Positions 49,393-59,628 of a stretch of DNA of 64,000 nucleotides are shown one piece after another; position 1 is the first letter of the stretch; each line of letters begins with the position of its first letter. A program made the position numbers and the translations under genes. The stretch lies in contig JBITNC010000001.1 of the NCBI GenBank assembly GCA_050084985.1, positions 35,464,001 to 35,528,000 of the forward strand, read 5' to 3'. Under the pieces are notes generated by a model. It searched no databases, had not been told where the DNA came from, and saw nothing but the letters and a program-made list of their open reading frames with translations. Origin of the DNA: Nageia nagi (taxonomy: Eukaryota > Pinophyta).

Positions 49393-51334
49393 TTTCTCTC
49401 AACCTGCCCTCAATTTGATCAACAATTATGTGAAGGCCCGCCAACGCCCCCTCACCTTCATTTTTTTGTTGCATTCCAATTTGTTGTGGTACGTGACCTA
49501 ATTTTTTTGTGAGATCCGAAGTGCTGGAGTCTTGATACGCATAAGATCTGGCGTCAACCATCTTAACCTCTGAAGTGTCGTTGGTTGTTTAAGGCTGTGG
49601 TTTTATTTTTGGGGTGTCTTTGATGAGTTTCCTGTGGATGCCTTCTCACATGGTGTGATTCTTTGGTGACTGGATCTACGTTCCTACTCCTTTGCTACTC
49701 GTCTGTACCTCTGCTATGCGAATCTCTTCGTTGCATTTCATTTTGTGTGGTTTTTTGGCGCTGTGTTTCTGGCCTTGTCTCAGTCTCCATGAAACCACTG
49801 CCTCCTTATAAACTGTACGATCTTGTTCTTTCTCCATACACTGTACCCTAGTGTTCGTAGGCATCTTTCTGCACGTCATCATCCAGATTCGACCTTCTAA
49901 AGGATTTTCATGGAGCTAGTGACGTTCCTGCGTTGCATGGCATCTCCTCTGGTCTCCTATGCGCATTCAAGGCAGATCTACTGGTTGTGCATTGCTTTAC
50001 ACGTTGGAACCCTGTGCTCCTTTGTCTCTCTGGGCGGCCCTCTATGTTCTTGATGCGTTCTTCGATGTGACTTCCTTCAATCTTCTCTGCATTTGGTGGA
50101 TCATCCTCATTCACGCTCCCTCTACCAACATGGGATCTTAGAGGTTGTGCGTGGAGTCTTCTCCATTGGCGTCCTCTTCCTTTCTCCTCGTGGGCCTCAC
50201 TTCCGCTGACTCGACTGAATTTTTGGCATCCTTGGCTGGCTGAAAAACGTTATATTAAAGACAGATATATTTTTCGAGCTAATTTTAGTCCAAATTCAAC
50301 TTCTGACCGCATATTTAGATACCCTTTATCGAAATAAACATTTTTGGTTTTTGTCTCACTCTAGTTCCAGGTCATTTAGCAAAGTTATGAGTTTTGGAAG
50401 ATTTGGATTGCATTCCAATTTCGAATTTTTGAACAGTTTCAATCATTGATGATCTTCTTTTCTTATCCAAAGTTACGATGGTCATTTTTTGGAGCCACAA
50501 CATTCTTGGTAGTCTTTTACTGCCTTGTTGGGTACCTTCATAGGTCTCATAGCCCAACTCATGGTTTCTACGCTTATCCTTAAGGTAGCTTATTTGAGTT
50601 CTTCATGGATCTTATGGTGGTCTTCCCATTACCTTATCTTGTGACTTGCCATTTCTCCTCATCATAATTAAGGGGGGATTATCAACTACAAATGCTTCCT
50701 CTTTTTGGATGCAACCTCTTTTTTATGGATCTTAGCATACAGGTTCCAAGCTTTGCTCTCTAAGGATGTGTGCTTTCTTCTTTGCATACGAACTCCTGGT
50801 TTGGCCCTCTAATGACATGTGCTCCTTACTCTCCATGATACATAGGCTCCTTGTTGGTCTCTTGGATTGGTTCTCTAACGACATGTGTACGAGAAATTAT
50901 TTGCTACTTTTTTTACTTGTGGTCTACTAGCTGCATTGTTGATATACTTTTCATAATGGAGCTTGTGCCCTATTTTTAGGTTGAGGGACTCTCTTTATTA
51001 GTGTTGATCGAGTAGTGTTGTTTGACTCACTCCTACATATTGGTAGCTCCTTGATCTTGATTTCTTTGAATGTTCTTTAGCTTTTAGCTTGCATTTGTTT
51101 GTTGGCATCAATCTCTTCACATCATTGTACCAGATTCAATAAGCATGATTTCTTGAGTGGTGATGGAAGTTATCCACATACTTTCTTTTCTTTCTCTCTT
51201 TTAGGGGGGATTTTTTCCCATAGGTTTTCTCATTTTCTCTGCTTTGAGAGATTTTTTGTACATGAGTATCTAATTAGGTCTTGTTGTTGGGACTCATATT
51301 TCTATGGATGTGCCACTTTACCACCTTGTTCACT
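49393..51334. other. F interior, CpG-rich with short frames on both strands
   Basis: From ~49430 to ~50260 the sequence is clearly richer in GC and CpG (for example CCCGCCAACGCCCC, GGCGGCCC) than anything around it. It keeps 60-70-aa open frames on both strands. The minus frame at 49561-49346 begins MVDARSYAYQDSSTS, which looks like a gag-type start in the wrong orientation. The minus frames at 49882-49676 and 50114-49908 are Lys/Arg/Glu-rich. None is recognised. This may be a captured gene fragment. From 50740 to 50890 the phrase CTCTAAxGAxxTGTG recurs three times. Confidence 0.5.
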
Positions 51335-51344
51335 TAAGGGGGAG
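51335..51344 (+). other. F polypurine tract
   Basis: AAGGGGGAG ends one base or less before the TGTTAG of the 3' LTR. Confidence 0.85.
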
Positions 51345-51584
51345 TGTTAGAGTATATTATACTTAGGTATAATATTTGCTTAAGTTCTCTAGGAGTATTT
51401 TATTCTTTATTCCTAGGTTTAATTATTTGTTAGTTTATTATGATTAGATCATAACAAATATGTATCATCTTGTGGACTTTATCCTCATGCATGGTTATCA
51501 TGAATTTTTCCACTAACTTGTATTTTACCCTATCTATTTGGGCTCTCCTTCATTGTATAATATCAATTCTTCTATTTCCCTTCA
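51345..51584 (+). repeat. F 3' LTR
   Basis: Pairs with 49141-49380 and is followed by ATAAG. Confidence 0.93.
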
Positions 51585-51763
51585 ATAAGAATCAATAATT
51601 TTATGTGCCTTTTCATGAATAATATTCATATAATCAATGGAATAAATGGATGTATTTAAAGAACCATAATCATCATAATTATCCTCCACCATAATGGAAC
51701 AATTATAACTTGGCACCTCAACCATGTCACAAAAATATTTATGACCAACACAAGGGCACAATT
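51585..51763 (-). pseudogene. Host frame D, part 2 (unrecognised)
   Basis: An open minus-strand stretch with LCPCVGHKYFCDMVEV, DNYDDYGSLNTSIYSIDYM and EKAHKIIDSY, lying between F and B. Rich in Cys near its start (C-P-C-x4-Y-F-C). It runs open into both insertion borders, so it belongs with 56387-56489 and 48450-49140. Family not recognised. Confidence 0.45.
51759..51763. repeat. Target-site duplication of B (CAATT), left
   Basis: Matches 56382-56386 exactly. Confidence 0.88.
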
Positions 51764-52864
51764 TGTAATGTCCCCAAATTTGTAAAACGTCCACTTTCTC
51801 TCCTCTTGGAGTGTGACGTTCATGGCAAAGGAGGAGAAACCAAAAATATATTAATTTAGGAGTATTTTATTAATATTTTGCATTTATTTCTATAACCAAG
51901 GCTAAAGAAACCCTTGAGGCACTCACCCTTGGATTTTATTTAATTAATCTGGCTCAATTATTTGTAATTAATGCAATATTAGTCTCTCATAATGGGACAT
52001 TGCATTTATGAGCCATTGATCTTGTAATTTGGCATCTCTAGGCAACCATTATGGGACATTGGGCTTCCTGGTCCCTAGATGATTTAATTTGTCATCCCAA
52101 GACATCAGAAGAGGGACATTGCACTTTGGGTGATTCCAAGATATGAGAGATCTTGTTATAAAAGGAGATGGGATGCATCATTTGGGGGATGCTGGAAGAT
52201 CATCAGAGTTTATCTCTTTCCGGGGTTAGCAACTAGTGGAGTTGCAGCTTTCTAGCTAGCTGAGTGGGAGAGCTCGAGCCAATGTGGAGGAGTTCTTACC
52301 TAAGCTAGGATAGTAGCTCGAGCCAGTGAAGTGGAGTTGCTAGAGTAGCTCGAGCTAGTGAGGTGGAGTTACTAGAATAGTTCAATCCAGTGTGGTGGAA
52401 CTATTCCATCCCTGATCCAGATCCAGCCAATGGGGCAGATCTAGATCTAGCTAGTGTGGCCATATTCCAGATCCAAATCTAACCTACCAAATTAGTGTGA
52501 GGAGGCACATCCTAGATCCAGACCAACCAAATCAGTGTGTGGAGGCTCGTCTAGCATTGGGGAGAAGAGATTGAAGAACTTGCAAGGCCAGATCATCCAA
52601 ATCTACTTTATGAGGGCAAACATCCCCCTTCTTGAGCATTTGGGTATTTTTCCTTGAGTATTGTACTTGTCCATTTGGGACATCCAGCTCTTGAAGAATA
52701 AAATTCATTTCTAGCTCTATTTCTTGTTCAATTTGTAGATCTGATTTGAATTGAGCTAGTTAGAAAAATATAAAAATATATATAAATTCCTAAGTAGTGA
52801 TATTTCAACTTTGGAATATTACACTTTAACAAAAATTGCATTTTGTGAGTTTTGGGACATTATA
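51764..52864 (+). repeat. B 5' LTR
   Basis: 1101 bp. Contains a repeated GAGCTCGAGC-x-AGTG-AGGTGGAGTT module at ~52260-52400. Its last bases are TTATA where the partner has TTACA. Confidence 0.93.
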
Positions 52865-52865
52865 G

Positions 52866-52878
52866 TGGTATTAGAGCC
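52866..52878 (+). other. B primer-binding site
   Basis: TGGTATTAGAGCC, one change from the initiator-Met tRNA site, one base after the LTR. Confidence 0.9.
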
Positions 52879-52899
52879 TATTTTCCTGCCAGCCTGTAT

Positions 52900-54130
52900 T
52901 AGCTCATGCCGCCCAAGATCCATAATTACTACTTGAGAGGAAGAAGTGATCCTGATTACCAACCAAGCTTGGAGGAGAGAGACATAACAGATCTGGAGGG
53001 ATCTGAAGAGTGGGAGAAAGCCAGATAAGGGAACATGGCCGATTCCAACATAGCCATCCTAGACGCATTAAGGAAGATGACGGAGTAATTGTAGATACTC
53101 ACATCCCAAAGAGGAACTAGACTCCACCACCCAGCTAGGAGAATAGAAACAGCCAAGGAGAGAGCTCATCTGGGCTAGATCTCATTACCAGAAGTCTGTA
53201 CCTGTTCCACCTAAGCCTCTTTTCAGAAAAGAGGAAGATCCGAAGGAGATCTATCGAAGACATCGGGAGAGGCTCAACCAATTGTTTGATGAGTACATGG
53301 CCAAACTAGTAGAGTACAGAAACATCATATCTTTCTAAGAATATCATGGATAATTGGAGGGAGGACAAGGAGGACACCCACCTATCTTTAAGGAGCCATT
53401 GCAGAAGATCCAATTGGAGAAATTTGATGGAGGTGCAGGGATCTCAACAAGAGGATGGATTCACCAGCTCCAAACATACTTGTCTTTCAATTCCATGGTA
53501 GAAGATGAGGCCATACATTTTGCCACACTCTCCCTAAAGGGACGAGCCTATGAGTGGTGGCACCATGGATTGAAAACGTTGGGGCATGACTAGATCTCAA
53601 CTTTTGATGAATTTTGCCAAAGGTTGTTGGAACATTTTGAAAAGAAGACTAAAGAAAGTTACTTCCATGAGCTCACTAAGATCCAAAAAATGGTACAGTT
53701 GAAGAATATGTAGATGAGTTTATGAATGTTTCTATTATGGTTTCAGATCTATCAGAAGCTTGAAGGATAGCTATGTTCATGGAGGGTTTGAATGAAAATA
53801 TCAGAGCATCTATCAAAGCATTTGAGCCAAACGATCTTGATGAGGCAATCAGAAGGGTCGTAGCACTTGAATCAACCAATCTAATTTAAGGGAAGAGCAA
53901 TCAAGGAAGGATGCAACCACCCCAACAACAAATTATGCCAGCAAGTAAAATGAATGGGAGCCAAGGAAGGCTCATGTCTCCACCAAGGAGAAATGCATGG
54001 CTATTAGAGCAAACACAAAGAGATCGAGAGATCTCACATTCTTAAATGAGAAGAAGGAAAATGTGCTTTGTCTGCAAAGGATCATGGGAGCTAGGCCATC
54101 ACTGCAATGGGAAGGTGTAGCTCAGTTATG
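52900..54130 (+). pseudogene. B gag with CCHC-like zinc knuckle
   Basis: The leader frame near 52909 reads MPPKIHNYYLRGRSDPDYQP. The capsid domain is open at 53354-53593, with LQKIQLEKFDGGAG, TRGWIHQLQTYLSFNSM, AIHFATLSLKGRAYEWW and HGLKTLGHD, the standard chromovirus gag. It continues with shifts to EEYVDEFMNVS and MFMEGLNENIRASIKAFEP near 53770-53830. The zinc knuckle near 54060-54105 reads CFVCKGSWELGHHC, the CxxC-x7-HxC style of chromoviruses. It packages RNA. Stops at 53590, 53710 and elsewhere inactivate it. Confidence 0.85.
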
Positions 54131-54269
54131 TAGAGGTAGTGGAGATGGAGGAACCTGAATCAGATCTATGGAGCATTTCAAAATTTGTGAAAGAGTTTTC
54201 CACTCACGGTACCTTGGCCTCCATTAGTGGAGCACCCCATTGCCCCACATTGTGCATTTAGGGAAGAGC

Positions 54270-54642
54270 TCTAGGAGAAGAAGTGACTATTCTTATCAAT
54301 GGAGGGGCATCTCACAACTTCATTGATGCTTTGTTTGCTACTGAGAAAGGAGTAAGGATGGACATTTTTGAAGGATTCAATGTGGCCAATGCTAACAGCC
54401 AGATCTCATTTTGCAATAAGGTGATTAGACAACTTCCAATTGAGACCAACAATTACTCCATGAGAAGTGATTTCTATGTATATCCCATGGGAGGGACCTT
54501 GCACATGGTCTTTGGAATTCAATGGCTGAAAAGTTTGGGGGAGATTAGGACAAATTATGACACCTTGGAAATGAAGTTCCTGGCAAATGGAAAGGAGGTC
54601 ATCATGAGAGGATTGCAGGGCAGCAATAGGGCCACTTCATAA
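54270..54642 (+). pseudogene. B retropepsin with altered active site
   Basis: The 119-aa open stretch reads MTILINGGASHNFIDALFAT and ends with MVFGIQWLKSLGEI and YDTLEMKFLANGKEV. This is the chromovirus protease, normally (V/L)-I-D-S-G-A-S/T-H-N-F-I. Here the catalytic Asp is Asn (I-N-G-G), so the enzyme would be dead. Downstream, RT should begin, but the reading ends at 54642 and only ~650 bases of unrecognised sequence separate it from the 3' LTR. The pol deletion therefore starts here. Confidence 0.85.
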
Positions 54643-55276
54643 GCCCATCGATTGGAAGTAATAAAGATCCAAAGTAGCAACATTGAATCATTCCTCAGTC
54701 CCAAATAGAACTACCATGCAAGATGTCACCCAGTCCCAAGGTAACATGCCCACATTTGCTCAGCCACTAATGAATTGGTTAAGATTGTTCTTTTTCTAGA
54801 TAATAAGTTAGAGGTTGATTGAAGATTGGAAACAAGTGATAATACTTGTTGGTCAGATTTACTTCTCTTTGGCATATATGTCCTTGTTACAAGTATATTG
54901 CTGCAAAAGTTTTTGGGATAAATTGTCCATCATCTTGCTTAAAATGAGAAATAGAGGGATTGGAGATTTGGTATTACTTCATCATACTTTTCCTTGTGAA
55001 CCACTCACCACTTAGACCATTGGGATGTTGGGATGAATGTATTCATGCTTGCTAAAATTACAAATTCTCCCTCCCATCATGTGATGCAGTCTTGGATAGA
55101 AGATAACCCACTAGCATCTTGATTTCATTCAGGACTTGGATGTTGGGTTGTGGAGCTATGAAAGTAGACATTTTGGCCATCAAACTCTTTCTTCTTGTTC
55201 TTTCATCTACATTAAGCTTTTCAAGATGGGAAAGAGAAGGGCCAATTTATCTTGAGTTGCTTGGGGATAAGCAATT
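54643..55276 (+). other. B 3' interior remnant
   Basis: No pol motif is readable. It has the GC level of the gag region, so it is probably the far end of the deleted pol or 3' untranslated sequence. Confidence 0.4.
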
Positions 55277-55277
55277 C

Positions 55278-55290
55278 AGGAAGGGGAGAC
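55278..55290 (+). other. B polypurine tract
   Basis: AGGAAGGGGAGAC directly before the TTGTAATG start of the 3' LTR. Confidence 0.8.
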
Positions 55291-55291
55291 T

Positions 55292-56381
55292 TGTAATGTC
55301 CCAAATTTGTAAAACATCCACTTTCTCTCCTCTTGGAGTGTGACGTTCATGGCAAAGGAGGAGAAACCAAAAATAAATTAATTTAGGAGTATTTTATTAA
55401 TATTTTATATTTATTTCTTGTAACCAAGGCTAAAGAGACCCTTGAGGCACTCACCCTTAGATTTTATTTAATTAATCTGGCTCAATTATTTGTAATTAAT
55501 GTAATATTAGCTCTCATAATGGGATGTTGCATTTATGAGCCATTGATCTTGTAATTTGGCATCTCTAGGCAACCATTATGGGACGTTAGGTTCCTGGGTC
55601 CCTAGATGATTTAATTTGTCATCCCAAGACACCAAAAGAGGGATGTTGCACTTTGGGTGATTCCAAGGTATGAGAGATCTTGTTATAAAAGGAGATGGGA
55701 TGCATCATTTGGGGGATGTTAGAAGATCATCAATTTATCTCTTTCTAGGGGTTAGCAGCTAATGGAGTTTAACTTTCAGCTAGCTTAGTGGGAGAGCTTG
55801 AGCTAGTGTGGAGAGTCTTACCTAAGCTAGGATAGTAGCTTGAGCAGTGAGGTGGAGTTGCTAGAGTAGCTCGAGCTAGTGAGGTGGAGTTACTAGAATA
55901 GTTCAAGCTAGTGTGGTGGAACTATTCTATCACCTGATCCAAATCCAACCATGGGGTAGATCCAGATCTAGCCAATGCGCCATATTCCTAGATCTAGATC
56001 TAACCTACCAAATCAATGTGAGGAGGCACTCTTAGATTAGACAGCTAAATCAGTGTGAGGAGGCTCATCTAGCATTAGGGAGAAGAGATTGAAGAACTTG
56101 TAGGGCCAGATCATCCAAATCTACTTTGTGAGGGCAAAACATCCCCCTTCTTGAGCATTTGGTATTTTTCCTTGAGTATTGTACTTGTCCATTTGGGACA
56201 TCCCACTCTTAAGAATAAAATTCATTTTTGGCTCTATTTCTTGTTCAATTTGTAGATTGATTTGAATTGAGCTAGATAGAAAAATATATAAATATATATA
56301 AATTCCTAAGTAGTGATATTTCAACTTTGGAATATTACATTTTAACAAAAATAGCATTTTGTGAGTTTTGGGGATATTACA
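55292..56381 (+). repeat. B 3' LTR
   Basis: Pairs with 51764-52864; ~8 % different with small deletions in the GAGCTCGAGC module. Confidence 0.93.
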
Positions 56382-56386
56382 CAATT
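56382..56386. repeat. Target-site duplication of B (CAATT), right
   Basis: Exact match to 51759-51763. Confidence 0.88.
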
Positions 56387-56489
56387 CTATAAAATATTTG
56401 ATAATATCATCTAGGATTAAAAATTTCCTTAGCTTAAATTGCATCTCTCTTATATTATTTATATCCCTAATTATATATTTATGATCCAA
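56387..56489 (-). pseudogene. Host frame D, part 1 (unrecognised)
   Basis: An open minus-strand stretch beginning MDHKYIIRDINNIREMQFKL, then LDDIIKYFIEL, running into B's border. It is followed, past B, by the frame at 51763. Too short to classify. Sequence above 56489 shows no clear continuation. Confidence 0.4.
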
Positions 56490-56886
56490 AATGGATCATA
56501 TGATTAATTTTAATATTATGAGTGTGTGTATTTGATGAATTCTCATGCTGGGTGGTGTTTGGTGCATTTTTCTCATGGTCTTGTGGTATTTTCATATCTA
56601 AACATGTTACAAAATATATCAATCATATTTGAGAAGACATAAATTTTGATATAGATATCAATTGAGTTAATTCTTTTTGCATTAGATGGTCATCGAAGAT
56701 ACCATTCCATCAAGTATATGCATGCCTATCTTCATGGAATATTTGAACTTCATAAGAATGTTTTCATGAGAACTATTCTTATCCAAAATACTGCATTTAG
56801 AGCATTCACAAATGTAAATAGTCAAATTAGGATACCAAATGTAGATCCAAATATGGTAATTAATAAATAAATACATAAATAAATAA

Positions 56887-57258
56887 ATGGTCTACAAATA
56901 CAATAATTTTACAATGATGAGCTCTATATCAAATATACAACAAATATACAATGAAACATATAAACCTGATATAGAGTGGGTAAGTAGCCAGTTTGTGTAC
57001 AATCCTCAAAGCAAAAAAAATGAAGCTTTGAAGGATTGCTATTGTACTTTAGATAATCTTGCAATGACTATTCACTAGAATGGTACCATGAGTTATTCCC
57101 CAAAATTTAGACCTCTCATTCTTACAGGTGCTCATCATTGACAGGCTATGTGGAACTGGATGATTCGTGTCATGCATAAAAGAGAGATAACAGAACTTAG
57201 AGAGTATAACAAATTTCTCAAGATAGGTGGCATCAAGAGAAACCATAAGTTTAATGTT
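56887..57258 (+). pseudogene. Coding-like frame of unknown type
   Basis: Two plus-strand open stretches in register across one stop at ~57077: IEWVSSQFVYNPQSKKNEAL, CYCTLDNLAMTIH, then GTMSYSPKFRPLILTGAHH and AMWNWMIRVMHKREITELRE. The composition (Trp, charged residues, a helical C-terminal R-x-M-x-K-R-E-I-T-E-L-R-E) looks like real protein, but I do not recognise it. It is opposite to D and H and may be the 5' side of the transcription unit leading to the PMD frame downstream. Confidence 0.3.
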
Positions 57259-57259
57259 T

Positions 57260-59180
57260 AAGATAGCCACCTATCAGAGAGATCCATATGGATGTCAACC
57301 TTCACCTTCTGTATTTATAACCTGCAAGAAAATAAAAAGGGGTGAAAGCTGACACATAGCAATAACCATTATCTTTTCTATATTAAAGATACATTAAAGT
57401 ATAAACCATGGTATATGATATTGCATTGGTCCTAGCACATAGTATTTTCATGTAATAGCACTTTATCTTGATTTATGTATTATTACCAATTACTCATTTA
57501 ATGAGTCTAAATAGATTTATTAAATAAATAATAAATCATTTTTAGGCATCTACATTTTGCCCCTCTTTGGATATGTAATGAAAAATATTAAAAATTGCAT
57601 AATCCAAATAAGTTTAGAGAAGAGAAGAAAAATTTTAATAGTAAAGCGAGCTTCCCTATTTCATTATTATATCAAGTATGGTATGTTGTTTGCCCCTTTT
57701 GGTCTTGGTTTCCCCTTGTTCATGCTGTGTTGGGTAAGTAAGCCAAAAATAGAAGTCCCTCTATGAGATGAGTGGCCTATGCCAATCCTACCACCTGGAA
57801 AATACCTACAAAATAAAGCAACACATACCCGCATAGATCACATACATGAAATAATAAACAATGTATATAGCAAGAATGAAATAAATATAATATGCAGTAT
57901 ATCACTATGGTTGATGCAATCATAATGTAGTAAACTATGATATATAGACTAATGTGATAGAAAACTCATGAAGAGTAAGTGCATGAGGTCCTCTTCAATA
58001 CCTCAAGCTTGTAATATCCATGAGATATAGACTACTATGATAGACAACTTGTAGTCTATATGTGCCAAGTTGATGATAACTTTTAATGAATCAAGCTTGA
58101 AATAATCTTGCAATTGATGAGAAATATTTCTCATGGAGTGACCATGGCTATAAAAGATTGTTAATGAAAAATAACATTTAACTTCTATAAATATGTCATA
58201 TATTCAAATCATTCAATGACCTAATACTTCAACTTGCATGAATAGTCAAAGTAAATACACACCATTGATAGCATGGTATGCCTAAAATTTGATGATCATG
58301 TCTTCAACAATTTTGATCCTTGTCCATAGAACATTACATATAAACAAAAGAAGAATACAAGTGAGGAATTACATACCGTTGGCAGTGTTATGTTTTTCAT
58401 ATGAAGTGCAAAAATTTGAAAGATATTCAATTAACAACCATCCATATTATTTTGCATCATTTCAAATTGAGAACAATAATACAATTTTTTATATCATTTT
58501 CAAGATATGGTATATATATTTGGCCATATATTCAATTTGTCTAAATAATGCTTACATAATCAAAAACTTCATTGTTTTGAACTTGTAATATCATGGTGTC
58601 ATAGAATTCCTTTGAAAGCATACTTAAATTATGATTTTATGTTCTGGAACAATGGTGTATCCAATTAATAATAAAATATGAATTTTCAACTATATTACAA
58701 TTGTAAACCATGAATAATTTGAGAAATGAAAAATGTGTGTACAATTTAAATCAAGCTGATCTTTAGTAATAAAATTTTAGCATTTGAAATGATTCAATAT
58801 TCAAAATAGTTGTTTAATAAAAACTATGACAATGAAAATTAAAGAAGACATTTGAAATTTTTAGCCATTTGATCAAATCTAGGCCTTTAGCGATGTCTAT
58901 TTAATTAAAATAAATTTAAACAACATAGAAGAATAGCAAATAAGTGAATATTCCATATTAAGAAGTAAAATGCATATTTTTACATTTTGAAAGCAATGTG
59001 CATCAGATAAATGATCAATGTAGAGAAAACAACATCATTAATGATGTAAAAGAAACAAAATTAGTTTTTGAAAAAGAAACCATAACACTATAAAATATTT
59101 GTAAGTAATAACAACAAACCAAATAATAATTTACATGCTATAGAGCCAACATGATGAATCTCTAGGGTTTAAATGGAAAA
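57260..59180. other. AT-rich sequence without visible gene
   Basis: Only short frames and no recognised motif. Possibly the LTR or untranslated region of the element that carries the PMD frame at 59633. Confidence 0.45.
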
Positions 59181-59185
59181 GGAGG

Positions 59186-59195
59186 TATATAAAAG
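59186..59195 (+). promoter_or_regulatory. TATA box upstream of the second PMD frame
   Basis: TATATAAAAG is a strong match to plant TATA boxes. About 105 bases downstream GTGAGT at 59295 is a good splice donor, and TTCTAATTAG just before 59625 a possible acceptor, suggesting a 5' UTR intron before the ATG at ~59629. Confidence 0.4.
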
Positions 59196-59628
59196 GAATG
59201 AGTTGAGTATTGTGTTCATTTTAACTTTTTTGATTTGTCTCTTCTAGCACTTTAGAGACTTTTCTCTCTATCCATTAGCATCTTGTTGACCTTGGTGAGT
59301 TGTGCAACTTCATTTGATGTACCCCCATCCTTTGATCACATGATTTGCCTATTCATCGATTCATTTACCTATTTATCTATTCTATGTCAGATGTTAATTA
59401 GAGAGCCAATGTATGTCTCATAACTATATGAAAGGGACATATTGTAGAATATCTTTGCACACTTCCATTTGACCATATGGTATGCCTTTGAAATCTTTAG
59501 TTTAATTCCTTAATTTGATTTAAATTTGTGTTTGATTCTTCTCCTACACATTATTCCAATCTTGTAATGTGATTTTTAATACATAAATTTTGATCCTTAT
59601 AGGAATACAAGGTTCTAATTAGGGGTGG

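Larger units (their letters stand above)
49141..51584 (+). mobile_element. Element F: 2.4-kb non-autonomous copia-type LTR element
   Basis: Two 240-bp LTRs (49141-49380, 51345-51584) starting TGTTAGAG and ending TTCA, flanked by ATAAG. The PBS TAGTATCATG (49381) is a decayed initiator-Met site, and AAGGGGGAG abuts the 3' LTR as polypurine tract. The TGTTAG start and the AAGGGGGAG tract are typical of Ty1/copia. No gag or pol is recognisable in the 1.96-kb interior, so transposition would need another element. The LTRs differ by ~5 % by eye. Confidence 0.92.
51764..56381 (+). mobile_element. Element B: chromovirus-like gypsy element lacking pol
   Basis: LTRs 51764-52864 and 55292-56381, starting TGTAATGTCCC and ending TTATA/TTACA, flanked by CAATT. 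The PBS is TGGTATTAGAGCC and the polypurine tract GGAAGGGGAG. The 2.4-kb interior holds gag, a zinc knuckle and the start of protease only; RT, RNase H and integrase are absent, so it is a deletion derivative. The gag and zinc-knuckle style (CFVCKGSWELGHHC) matches chromoviruses such as Tekay or Reina relatives. Confidence 0.92.

Noticed and set aside
49663-49851. Plus-strand 62-aa hydrophobic frame in F
   Set aside because: It is opposed by equally long minus-strand frames in a GC-richer segment, which yields long frames by chance. No family recognised.
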